DNA of 5,452 nucleotides, taken from the NCBI GenBank assembly GCA_021155845.1, contig JAJNBK010000232.1, positions 1 to 5,452 on the forward strand, written 5' to 3'. Shown here piece after piece: positions 1-5,315 of the stretch. How positions within the stretch are numbered: the stretch's first letter is position 1; every line of letters starts with the position of its first letter. The position numbers were made by a program, and so were the translations under genes. The stretch comes from Nitrososphaeraceae archaeon. Lineage in GTDB: Archaea; Thermoproteota; Nitrososphaeria; Nitrososphaerales; Nitrososphaeraceae. A model generated the notes under the pieces. It was not told where the DNA came from. It ran no database searches and was given only the letters and a program-made list of their open reading frames with translations.

Positions 1-1
1 G

Positions 2-562
2 GATACAGAAAATGGTCCTAGCTTTGGTGATGAGATTAACCTTATTGAACCAGGATTTAACAGCGGATGGAAAGATGTGCAGGGTATATGGAAAGTAAAG
101 GGAGGTAAGGAGGATGATGTTGAGCTAAATCCTTTGGATGGCTTAGCAGACTTTGGTGGAAAGGGAAAATATAGTGCTCCTGAGTTTATATGGGAAAATG
201 TTGTCGGTCCTACTGCAATCAAGTTTCTTGGCTCTGATAAAATAGGTAAACAGTATCAAAATGATATGTTTGTAGGTGATTTTCATAATGGAAATCTTTA
301 TCATTTTGATTTGGACCAAGACAGGTCAGCATTGGTTCTTGATGCTCCATTAAATGCTGATGATGCTGATAATAATATTATCAGTAACATAGCAGCAAGT
401 ACTGATGATGAAGAAGAAGAAAATAAACTACTACTATCAAAAGCATTATTTGGAAAAGGCTTTGGGGCAATTACAGATGTAGAAGTCGGACCCGACGGGT
501 ATCTCTATGTTGTTTCGATTGGTCTTGGAGAAATATTCAGAATAGTTCCTTCTACAACCTAG
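2..562 (+). CDS. Glucose/sorbosone dehydrogenase-like (PQQ-type) beta-propeller protein, 3' part
   Basis: C-terminal 186 codons of a protein whose 5' end lies outside the window. The frame is open from the first bases and begins DTENGPSFGDEINLIEPGFN followed by SGW. This matches the conserved 'D-x-E-N-G-P...DEIN...G-x-N-x-GW' segment of the soluble quinoprotein glucose/sorbosone dehydrogenase family. The last blade is visible near the end as GFGAITDVEVGPDGYLYVVS, with IFRIVP just before the stop. Family members oxidise sugars or related alcohols outside the cytoplasm using PQQ and calcium, but many archaeal homologues have no proven substrate. The GTG at 77 cannot be the start because conserved family sequence lies upstream in frame. 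A low-complexity acidic insertion (about 355-435, rich in D, E and N) interrupts the penultimate blade. The family call is firm; the substrate is unknown. Confidence 0.82.
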   Translation, partial: DTENGPSFGDEINLIEPGFNSGWKDVQGIWKVKGGKEDDVELNPLDGLADFGGKGKYSAPEFIWENVVGPTAIKFLGSDKIGKQYQNDMFVGDFHNGNLYHFDLDQDRSALVLDAPLNADDADNNIISNIAASTDDEEEENKLLLSKALFGKGFGAITDVEVGPDGYLYVVSIGLGEIFRIVPSTT

Positions 563-581
563 ATCTTTCTTTCTTTCTACA
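563..581 (+). terminator. Pyrimidine-rich tract after the dehydrogenase stop
   Basis: Immediately after the TAG stop comes a repeated CTTT run (TCTTTCTTTCTTTCTAC). Archaeal termination commonly uses T-rich non-template tracts without a hairpin, so this is a plausible terminator. The call rests on composition and position alone. Confidence 0.4.
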
Positions 582-753
582 ATGAGTAATTCTACAGATA
601 TAATAAAGAAGTAGTAAATGGTTATATTGAGTGGATAATGCTAATCACCAACAGCAGCGGCAGATTATTGAGGTAAAATATTCTCCATCCTAACCTGCTT
701 TAGACTATGAGCTATGCTACAACAATTTCAATATCTTTATTTTAACTCTTCAA

Positions 754-798
754 AAGATTTGATTAATTAATATTGAGTAATTTTGTTAATCAAATCTT
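754..798. repeat. Perfect 13-bp inverted repeat with 19-base loop
   Basis: AAGATTTGATTAA (754-766) is exactly the reverse complement of TTAATCAAATCTT (786-798). The loop is 19 bases and AT-rich, and no T-run follows on the plus strand, so a bacterial-style terminator is unlikely. It could be a protein-binding site, an RNA stem in the trailer or leader, or the ends of a very small element. It lies between a live gene and a pseudogene, so a scar of past rearrangement is also possible. Confidence 0.6.
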
Positions 799-830
799 AT
801 ATTGTAAGAGGAATATCGTAATAATCTGCG

Positions 831-1471
831 TTGTCTAGAGATTTAATATTAACAGTAATAACTTTTGCTAGTTTGGCTGCTTTAACATTAACAACAATAT
901 GCATAGGTGGTATCTCTCTGCTGATCATCTAGCATTAGCTGAAGTCGTAAATAATCCCCAACAACAGTAAGAAACCAAAGATACAGTAATTATCCAGGAT
1001 GACGACGACGACGCCGACGAATAGTTATCATTAAACAAAAGTGGAAAAGAAGGAAAATACGATGATCATGCAAACATAGCATCCTCTACCATTAATGGTC
1101 AAAAAGTATGTAGAAAAGGCAACGTTATTGCTGATAATCATGATCCAGGCAGATACGATTTACTATCTAGATGCGAAGAGATAATTGGAACAATCGAGAA
1201 TGATGAAGGACGACAACATGATGGAGACTTGAAGTACCTTTTAGAGGTTGGAGATGAGTATAAATATCTTCTAAATGAAGAAGATGACGATAAGTCAAAT
1301 GGAATGCTTGTAATAGAAATTAATCCAAAAGACCAAGACTTTAGCATGATTGAAATTCCAGACGAAGGTGACAAAGTTAGAGTTGTTGGTGCATGGGTAA
1401 CCGATGATCCTGATGGATATCCTGGATGGAACGAAATACATCCAGCAAGGCAGATAGCGATATTGGAATAA
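831..1471 (+). pseudogene. Decayed gene for a secreted acidic protein with a C-terminal 'GAWV-D...GWNEIHP' domain
   Basis: Frame 3 from a TTG at 831 reads as a short signal peptide (SRDLILTVITFASLAALTL) and stops at 930-932. Frame 2 then carries an acidic linker interrupted by a TAA at 968-970 and, after DDDDDADE, by a TAG at 1022-1024. From 1025 frame 2 stays open to the TAA at 1469-1471. It contains CEEIIGTIEN, DGDLKYLLEV, LVIEINPKD, GDKVRVVGAWVTD and GWNEIHPARQI. From memory this pattern resembles hypothetical secreted proteins of archaea and bacteria with a 'DGD-h...GxW-V-D...GW-EIHP' core, function unknown. A TTG at 1229 could start an 80-residue product, but conserved sequence begins earlier (about 1166), so a genuine start there is unlikely. 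One frame change and two nonsense codons point to a pseudogene. Sequencing error is less likely because several separate events are needed. Confidence 0.6.
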
Positions 1472-1482
1472 CGACGGTACCC

Positions 1483-1489
1483 TTTTTTT
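1483..1489 (+). terminator. T7 tract after the decayed secreted-protein gene
   Basis: A run of seven T lies 12 bases after the TAA at 1471. It follows GGTACCC and is the most obvious T-run in this part of the window. It fits an archaeal intrinsic terminator surviving downstream of the pseudogene. It is followed by spacer leading to the HMA relic. Confidence 0.45.
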
Positions 1490-1540
1490 GTTAAAGAGGA
1501 AATAAATCTATTAGTAAAGAGATATACAGCAAAAGAGACT

Positions 1541-1630
1541 ATGAAAACACAAAATGCTTTGTTCAAAGGAGTCGGAATATATTGTACTTTGTGCAATTTC
1601 GGCATAAGATTTGTGCTGGTTAAAATATAG
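1541..1630 (+). pseudogene. Truncated relic of an HMA (copper-chaperone-like) protein
   Basis: A 29-codon frame, ATG to TAG, reads MKTQNALFKGVGIYCTLC followed by an unrelated tail. Its residues 2-18 align with residues 4-20 of the intact HMA protein at 2235 (KTKKALFKVVGMYCTTC), with 12 of 17 residues identical and both metal-binding cysteines of CxxC kept. The rest of the ferredoxin-like fold (alpha-1, beta-2 and beta-3, alpha-2, beta-4) is missing. No continuation was found in the other frames. It is best read as the 5' remnant of a duplicated or diverged paralogue. A tiny functional metal-binding peptide is possible but less likely. An A/T-rich AAATAAATC sequence near 1500 could once have served as its TATA box. 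Confidence 0.6.
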
Positions 1631-1697
1631 GTCTGTCTCCCGCCTTTTTCTGTCTTCTGTTATCTGCAAATATATTTCTTATACTATAACTGATCAA

Positions 1698-1707
1698 TAT
1701 TTAAAAA
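1698..1707 (+). promoter_or_regulatory. TATA-like box with no protein gene behind it
   Basis: TATTTAAAAA is close to the archaeal TATA consensus. Transcription from it would begin near 1725-1732, yet no protein gene starts for 500 bases downstream. A second A/T-rich box, CTTAAATATA, sits near 1745-1754. Together they may drive an untranslated RNA that includes the downstream stem-loops. In AT-rich DNA such boxes also occur by chance. Confidence 0.3.
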
Positions 1708-1842
1708 GGGAATGTTTCTGATACCATTTGCTTTCATCTATGATACTTAAATATATCATTATTACCATCGACTTTCCTCTTTATAGTAACACTTCAAAAT
1801 GTACTAAAGTTTCAGCACATTTAAAATTTTACAATTATAGAA

Positions 1843-1860
1843 TAGCAGTCAAACCTGCTA
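1843..1860. repeat. Short stem-loop, 6-bp stem with 6-base loop
   Basis: TAGCAG (1843-1848) pairs perfectly with CTGCTA (1855-1860) around the loop TCAAAC. It lies just after the near-operator sequence and before the larger inverted repeats. No T-run follows it, so it does not look like a terminator. Confidence 0.4.
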
Positions 1861-1903
1861 GAGAGAGCAAATAAAAGTAACAGTCGTAGCATACAAATCA
1901 GAA

Positions 1904-1978
1904 AATACCTCCACTATCACCACTTTTGCTTATTTTGTCAAAAGGAGCAATATTTGGACTTCTTTTAGTGGAGGTATT
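1904..1978. repeat. Inverted repeat 1: perfect 13-bp arms
   Basis: AATACCTCCACTA (1904-1916) is the exact reverse complement of TAGTGGAGGTATT (1966-1978). The 49-base loop contains a nested 6-bp stem (CTTTTG at 1923-1928 with CAAAAG at 1939-1944), so a transcript could fold into a branched hairpin. The arms contain ACCTCC and GGAGGT, which equal the archaeal 16S anti-Shine-Dalgarno core and its complement. No start codon follows GGAGGT at translation-initiation spacing. Confidence 0.7.
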
Positions 1979-2012
1979 ACAAGTCTATATCTCAACTCAT
2001 GACTGCAGTGTG

Positions 2013-2072
2013 TCTCCACCCATAGAATGAATTGACCGAATTAGGAAGGTATTAACATGTAGTAGAGGTATT
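2013..2072. repeat. Inverted repeat 2: diverged arms of the same type
   Basis: TCTCCACCCAT (2013-2023) resembles CCTCCACCCAT of repeat 3. TAGTAGAGGTATT (2060-2072) differs from the right arm of repeat 1 by a single base. The two arms pair only partly with each other. The unit looks like a decayed member of the same series, placed between repeats 1 and 3. Confidence 0.4.
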
Positions 2073-2084
2073 GCTATTGCTCAT

Positions 2085-2135
2085 GAAAATACCTCCACCC
2101 ATTGTACATGTATGAAATAGGGGCTGGTGGAGGTA
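2085..2135. repeat. Inverted repeat 3: 10-bp arms sharing a 14-base direct repeat with repeat 1
   Basis: TACCTCCACC (2090-2099) pairs exactly with GGTGGAGGTA (2126-2135) across a 26-base loop that contains the palindrome TACATGTA (2105-2112). The left flank GAAAATACCTCCAC (2085-2098) is identical to 1901-1914 beside repeat 1. The loops of repeats 1 and 3 are not similar. The arms therefore appear to be the conserved part. Confidence 0.65.
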
Positions 2136-2202
2136 GTAGAGAGAGTATAGGTATTTCTCTATTTGATAACAACTAATCTATCAAAAAAGAGATCAGATCC
2201 AT

Positions 2203-2216
2203 TTTATTATAAAAAA
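2203..2216 (+). promoter_or_regulatory. TATA box of the HMA gene
   Basis: TTTATTATAAAAAA is centred about 25 bases before the ATG at 2235. That is the usual distance from an archaeal TATA box to the transcription start, so the message is probably leaderless or nearly so. No Shine-Dalgarno sequence precedes the ATG (GCGGTAT). The direct repeat AGATC on both sides of the box (2189-2193 and 2218-2222) may be incidental. Confidence 0.5.
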
Positions 2217-2234
2217 TAGATCTATAAGCGGTAT

Positions 2235-2471
2235 ATGAAATTGAAAACAAAGAAAGCCTTATTTAAGGTAGTTGGAATGTATTGTACTACCTGCAAACCG
2301 ATTGTAGAAAAACAATTAAGAGGTGAAGAAGCTGTAAAGAAAATTGACATTGATTATATGACAGATAATGTCATAGTAGAATTCGATCCATTGCTCATAA
2401 CTAAAGAAGAGATAAAAAATAGATTAGAAAGGTCTGGCTACAAGTTTGTTAGGACAGTAAATACTAGATAA
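2235..2471 (+). CDS. Small HMA-domain heavy-metal-binding protein (copper chaperone-like)
   Basis: A 78-residue cytoplasmic protein made of a single heavy-metal-associated domain. It opens with beta-1 (KALFKVVGM) and the metal site GMYCTTC (Cys17 and Cys20), which corresponds to the family's GMxCxxC. Helix 1 follows (KPIVEKQL), then the two middle strands (VKKIDIDYMTDNVIVEFDP), helix 2 (TKEEIKNRLERSG) and the last strand (YKFVRTV). Length and order match CopZ/Atx1-type chaperones, which hand Cu(I) to P1B-ATPases. The family call is firm, but copper rather than another soft metal is inferred from the neighbours. It converges on the ATPase gene with 76 bases between the stops, so the two are not an operon. 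The ATG at 2235 is chosen because of the TATA spacing and because beta-1 begins right after it. If the neighbouring pump is truly dead, this chaperone must serve another copy or act as a buffer. Confidence 0.85.
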   Translation: MKLKTKKALFKVVGMYCTTCKPIVEKQLRGEEAVKKIDIDYMTDNVIVEFDPLLITKEEIKNRLERSGYKFVRTVNTR

Positions 2472-2506
2472 TATATAGTTGGCTGCAATAGTAGTAGCAG
2501 TATTAT

Positions 2507-2535
2507 CATTTTGTATCTCTACCTCGTCTTATTTT
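2507..2535 (+). terminator. Pyrimidine-rich tract downstream of the HMA gene
   Basis: The gap between the converging stops has a T- and C-rich stretch on the plus strand (CATTTTGTATCTCT, then CGTCTTATTTT). It is plausible as the terminator for the HMA message. No comparable T-run serves the minus strand. The call rests on composition only. Confidence 0.3.
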
Positions 2536-2547
2536 AATTGCCTATAA

Positions 2548-4638
2548 TTATCTAGTAGTTGGCTGTAACGAATATGCTTCTTTGAAATCATCATTGGTAT
2601 AGATTTGTTCTCCCTTCTTTGGCTTTATACTTGCAAATCTTGGTTTGTATCTTCCAAGTAATATTGAGTTTCCAACTACTGTAACAGAGCTCATTGCCAT
2701 TGCAAGACCTGCTAGCATAGGAAGCCATCGGAATTAATCCAGTATTATATGCAAATGCCCAAAAGAGATTTTGTTTTATCTTTGATACTGTCTTTCTTCC
2801 GAGATCAAGTGCTGTAACAACATCTCTTAGATCATCTTTTATCAATATAATTCCTCCAGTCTCTTTGGCAACATCCGTACCGGAACCTATTGCAATTCCC
2901 AAATCAGCTCTTGCTAATGCTGGTGCATCATTAATTCCATCACCTACCATTGCAACTACCTTTTTTTCCTCATCCTTTAGTTTAGAGATTATTTGTTCTT
3001 TTTGTTGTGGTAGTACTTGTGCTATGACTCTACTAATACCAAGTTTAGATGCAACTGCTTTGGCTGTTCTTTCATTATCTCCTGTCAACATTATAACCTC
3101 TATTCCCATTGATTTGGTAAGTATGTCTATGGCTTCCTTAGCATTATCTTTTATAGTATCTGCAAGTGCAATTATTCCTGACAGTTTATTATCAATTGCA
3201 ACAAGAGTAGCCGTTTTTCCCTGAATTTCAAGCTGTTTGAGAGTATTATCTATGCTTTCAGTAACTGGAATATGGTTATCATCCATTAGTTTTCTATTTC
3301 CAATGAGAACTACATGATCTGCGTATGTTGCTTTCAGACCATGACCGGATACAGCTTCAAATGAATCTGGATTTGAGACTACAGCAATTCCTTTTTCTTT
3401 AGCATTATTAACAACTGCTTGACCTAAAGGATGCTCTGATCCTGATTCTGCAATTGCAGCAAGTCTAAGCAACTCATTTTCACCTATTATTCCATCAGAG
3501 AGATCAATTACATCAGTTACAGATGGCTTACCTTTTGTCAAAGTACCGGTTTTATCAAATACTATTGTCTTTACTTTCTTTGCAATTTCCAAATGTTCTC
3601 CTCCTTTAAATAGAATACCATTTTCAGCTCCCTTTCCAGCACCCATCATTAATGCTGCTGGCGTTGCAATACCAAGAGCACATGGACATGCAATGATTAT
3701 TACAGATACAAAAGCCAAAAGTGAAAATGTCACTCCTATATCACCAATAAAATACCATCCAAGTCCTACTCCTACTGCTATTGCTAAAACTGCTGGGACA
3801 AAGTATTTAGCAACTTGGTCTACTAACCTTTGCATTTGAGCTTTTCCTGTCCTTGCTTCCTCAACTAGCGTGATAATCTGTGAAAGCACAGTATCCTGTC
3901 CAACTTTTGTAGCTTTGACTTTAAGTAGGCCGCTCTTGTTAATTGTAGCTCCTATGACTTCATCTTCCTTTTTCTTATCTACTGGTATGCTTTCGCCGGT
4001 TACGGCTGATTCGTCAATAGAAGATGAGCCTTCAATTACAATTCCATCCGTTGGAATTCTTTCTCCCGGTCTTATGGAAGATCCAACAATTTCCTTACAG
4101 CATTAGAGGCTTTCTCTTTAGTTCTTGTCTCAAGTAATCTTCCGACTAGAATTAAGGTGATAATAATTGCTGCCGTTTCAAAATATACTGATTCAAATGG
4201 GAAATATCCAGGAGCTACAGTAACTATTGTACTATACAAATAAGCCGCAGTTGTTCCTATTGCAATAAGTGTATCCATATTAGATGCTTTTGCCTTAATT
4301 CCGTCCCATAATCCTCTGTAGAAACGCCATCCTATCCAGAATTGTAACGGAGTAGCTAATGCTAGCATTATATAATTACTATAGTGCATGATATCCATAG
4401 AAAAGAGAGCGCCAAATTGTGCAGGAAACATATGAGGTAAACTAAAAATTACTAAAGGTATTGTTAGTGCGATGCTTATAGCAACATACATCTTTAGTTT
4501 TCTTAGTTCTTTTTCAGGCTGAGTAAACTCCTCTAGGCATTGCTTACTGCAAAAGTAATACTCTCTTCCGTCCTTGGAATACCTTATGGAATTGGGTTTT
4601 TCTTCTACAAACATACCACAAACAGGATCTTTTGCCAT
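2548..4638 (-). pseudogene. copA: YHS-fused copper-type P1B-ATPase (CopA-like), broken by two internal deletions
   Basis: A Cu(I)-exporting membrane ATPase by family. The N-terminal piece (ATG at 4638 to TAA at 4072) has a YHS/TRASH domain (MAKDPVCGM...YYFCSKQC; Cys7, Cys30, Cys34). It then has four membrane helices at about residues 50-68, 88-106, 122-142 and 151-169, ending KASNAVRKLLDLP. The next piece, in another frame from about 4092 to 2591, holds RPGERIPTDG, TGES (3989-4000), the metal-site CPC (3680-3688), DKTGT, SEHPLG, TGDN, VGDGINDAP and TM7 with YNTGLIP. A third frame gives the C-terminus (WLPMLAGLAMAMSSVTVVGN, ending at 2548) with the TM8 MSS residues. Roughly 25-30 residues of the actuator domain are missing at the first break. 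The TM7-TM8 loop and part of its helices are missing at the second. A simple one-base indel would explain neither. No Shine-Dalgarno sequence is visible, and the TATA-like box is at 4668-4676. As written the product cannot pump, and copper specificity is inferred from CPC, YN and MSS. Confidence 0.88.
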
Positions 4639-4667
4639 ATCTTGTATCTACTTAATAGAAGTACAGA

Positions 4668-4676
4668 TGTATAACT
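4668..4676 (-). promoter_or_regulatory. TATA-like box of the ATPase gene
   Basis: On the minus strand AGTTATACA lies about 34 bases before the ATG at 4638. This would place the transcription start roughly 8 bases upstream of the start codon, giving a very short leader like that of the divergent gene. The match to consensus is moderate. Confidence 0.35.
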
Positions 4677-4683
4677 CTAGGCC

Positions 4684-4697
4684 TTTACAATTGTAAA
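4684..4697. promoter_or_regulatory. Candidate operator: perfect 14-bp palindrome between divergent promoters
   Basis: TTTACAATTGTAAA is perfectly symmetric. It abuts and slightly overlaps the TATA box of the regulator gene and lies about 8 bases upstream of the ATPase TATA box. A dimeric HTH regulator encoded next door is the natural candidate to bind it. Bound here it could repress its own gene by blocking TBP/TFB and affect the ATPase promoter. A near copy (TTTACAATTATAGA, 12 of 14) occurs at 1828-1841. Binding is inferred from position and symmetry only. Confidence 0.55.
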
Positions 4698-4706
4698 AAT
4701 ATAATA
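4695..4706 (+). promoter_or_regulatory. TATA box of the TRASH regulator gene
   Basis: AAAAATATAATA is centred about 34 bases before the ATG at 4735, which implies a leader of about 8 bases. Its left end runs into the palindrome, so occupation of the palindrome should compete with basal factor binding. No Shine-Dalgarno sequence is visible before the start codon (GTGTGTGTATAG). Confidence 0.45.
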
Positions 4707-4734
4707 GACCATATAACTAAGAGTGTGTGTATAG

Positions 4735-5247
4735 ATGCCTCTTCAACTAGATGATTATGATGTGTCTATTCTAAAATCACTATTAAAAGATGGTCGTAAA
4801 TCATTTCGTGAAATTTCTCGGGAAACTGGCATAACAACACCAACTGTTAAGGCAAGATTTAGCAGACTTGTCAATGTTGGATTTATAAAGTCGGTCTCTC
4901 CGATTCTGGATTTCGAAATAGTAGAAAGAGATGTTGTCAAACCAGAACTGCAGAAAGGTAATAACGGAAACTCTAAAGTAATAGATAATGAAGACAAAAC
5001 TACTAAGAAAAAGCAATACAACAATCAACAGGAACAACTTCAAGATACCAAATACAGAATAAATAAAGGGATAAAAATCAAGTTAGATTGCGAATTCTGC
5101 AAAGGACCAATTACAGGGGATCCACATGTGTTTAGGTTTGCAAATTATGAACGATTTTTCTGTTGTACATCATGCATGTCTGGCTACAAGCAAAAATATG
5201 CTGGAAGAATAGAGTCCATAAAAAGAAAGTTTGAGGGAAAAGAGTAA
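4735..5247 (+). CDS. Lrp/AsnC-type HTH regulator fused to a TRASH metal-sensing domain
   Basis: A 170-residue predicted metal-responsive transcription factor. Residues 6-58 form an Lrp/AsnC-type winged helix-turn-helix (YDVSILKSLLKDGRKSFREI, then TGITTPTVKARFSRLVNVGFI). The usual Lrp ligand-binding RAM domain is absent. A polar linker rich in K, N and Q (about 65-113) leads to a C-terminal TRASH domain with CEFC (Cys119, Cys122) and FFCCTSC (Cys143, Cys144, Cys147), a cysteine layout suited to Cu(I) or a similar soft metal. HTH-TRASH proteins are known beside copper ATPase and chaperone genes in other archaea, for example CopR/CopT of Sulfolobus. The divergent ATPase and the shared palindrome support control of copper export. 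Whether it activates or represses cannot be read from sequence. The start is set by the TATA distance and by the HTH beginning at once. It is intact even though its presumed target is broken. Confidence 0.85.
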   Translation: MPLQLDDYDVSILKSLLKDGRKSFREISRETGITTPTVKARFSRLVNVGFIKSVSPILDFEIVERDVVKPELQKGNNGNSKVIDNEDKTTKKKQYNNQQEQLQDTKYRINKGIKIKLDCEFCKGPITGDPHVFRFANYERFFCCTSCMSGYKQKYAGRIESIKRKFEGKE

Positions 5248-5315
5248 TAACAGACTTTCTAATGCAAGCCATGTGCGATAATATAGCTCTACTAGTGAAC
5301 CTAAAATACTGTTAT

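Larger units (their letters stand above)
563..830. other. Gene-free AT-rich spacer
   Basis: No open frame with protein-like composition was found on either strand between the dehydrogenase stop and the relic signal peptide at 831. Apart from the pyrimidine tract at its left end and the inverted repeat at 754-798, nothing recognisable was found. A CTTATATTG sequence at 797-805 overlaps the right repeat arm. It sits about 30 bases before the TTG at 831 and could be the old promoter of the decayed gene there. Confidence 0.5.
1631..2234. other. 600-base non-coding region with repeated stem-loops
   Basis: No frame on either strand looks like a protein. The left end is pyrimidine-rich (CCCGCCTTTTTCTGTCTTCT, from about 1639). 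It is followed by a strong TATA-like box near 1700, a near copy of the operator palindrome at 1828-1841, a stem-loop at 1843-1860 and a cluster of inverted repeats between 1904 and 2135. The final 70 bases hold the promoter of the HMA gene. The layout would suit an untranslated RNA or a cluster of protein-binding sites. No known RNA family was recognised. Confidence 0.5.

Noticed and set aside
77..562. GTG at 77 as the start of a short separate protein
   Set aside because: The same frame is open upstream and carries the conserved DTENGP...DEIN segment, so the gene begins outside the window.
1138..1605. Long minus-strand frame of 155 codons opposite the decayed secreted gene
   Set aside because: Serine-rich composition with no recognisable domain. 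It lies antisense to a frame with conserved-looking motifs and is explained as a shadow.
1966..1978. GGAGGT as a ribosome-binding site for a hidden small gene
   Set aside because: The next ATG is more than 20 bases away and opens no protein-like frame. The same applies to the GGAGGT near 2130.
1901..2135. CRISPR array
   Set aside because: The repeats are inverted rather than direct, are short, and have unequal spacing. There are no spacers of constant length and no cas gene.
2865..3224. Plus-strand frame of 119 codons inside the ATPase
   Set aside because: Antisense to the phosphorylation and nucleotide-binding region, whose motifs (TGDN, VGDGINDAP) are clearly on the minus strand.
3870..4106. 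Plus-strand frame of 78 codons over the ATPase break
   Set aside because: It mirrors the actuator-domain sequence with TGES on the minus strand and has no promoter or family motif of its own.
2548..4638. Programmed frameshifting to make a full ATPase from the three frames
   Set aside because: Slippage could not restore the missing actuator segment or the missing TM7-TM8 loop, and no slippery heptamer with a following structure was seen at the breaks.
4755..5043. Two minus-strand frames opposite the HTH-TRASH gene
   Set aside because: Both are antisense to a well-supported HTH domain. Their hydrophobic or serine-rich composition comes from the complementary codons.
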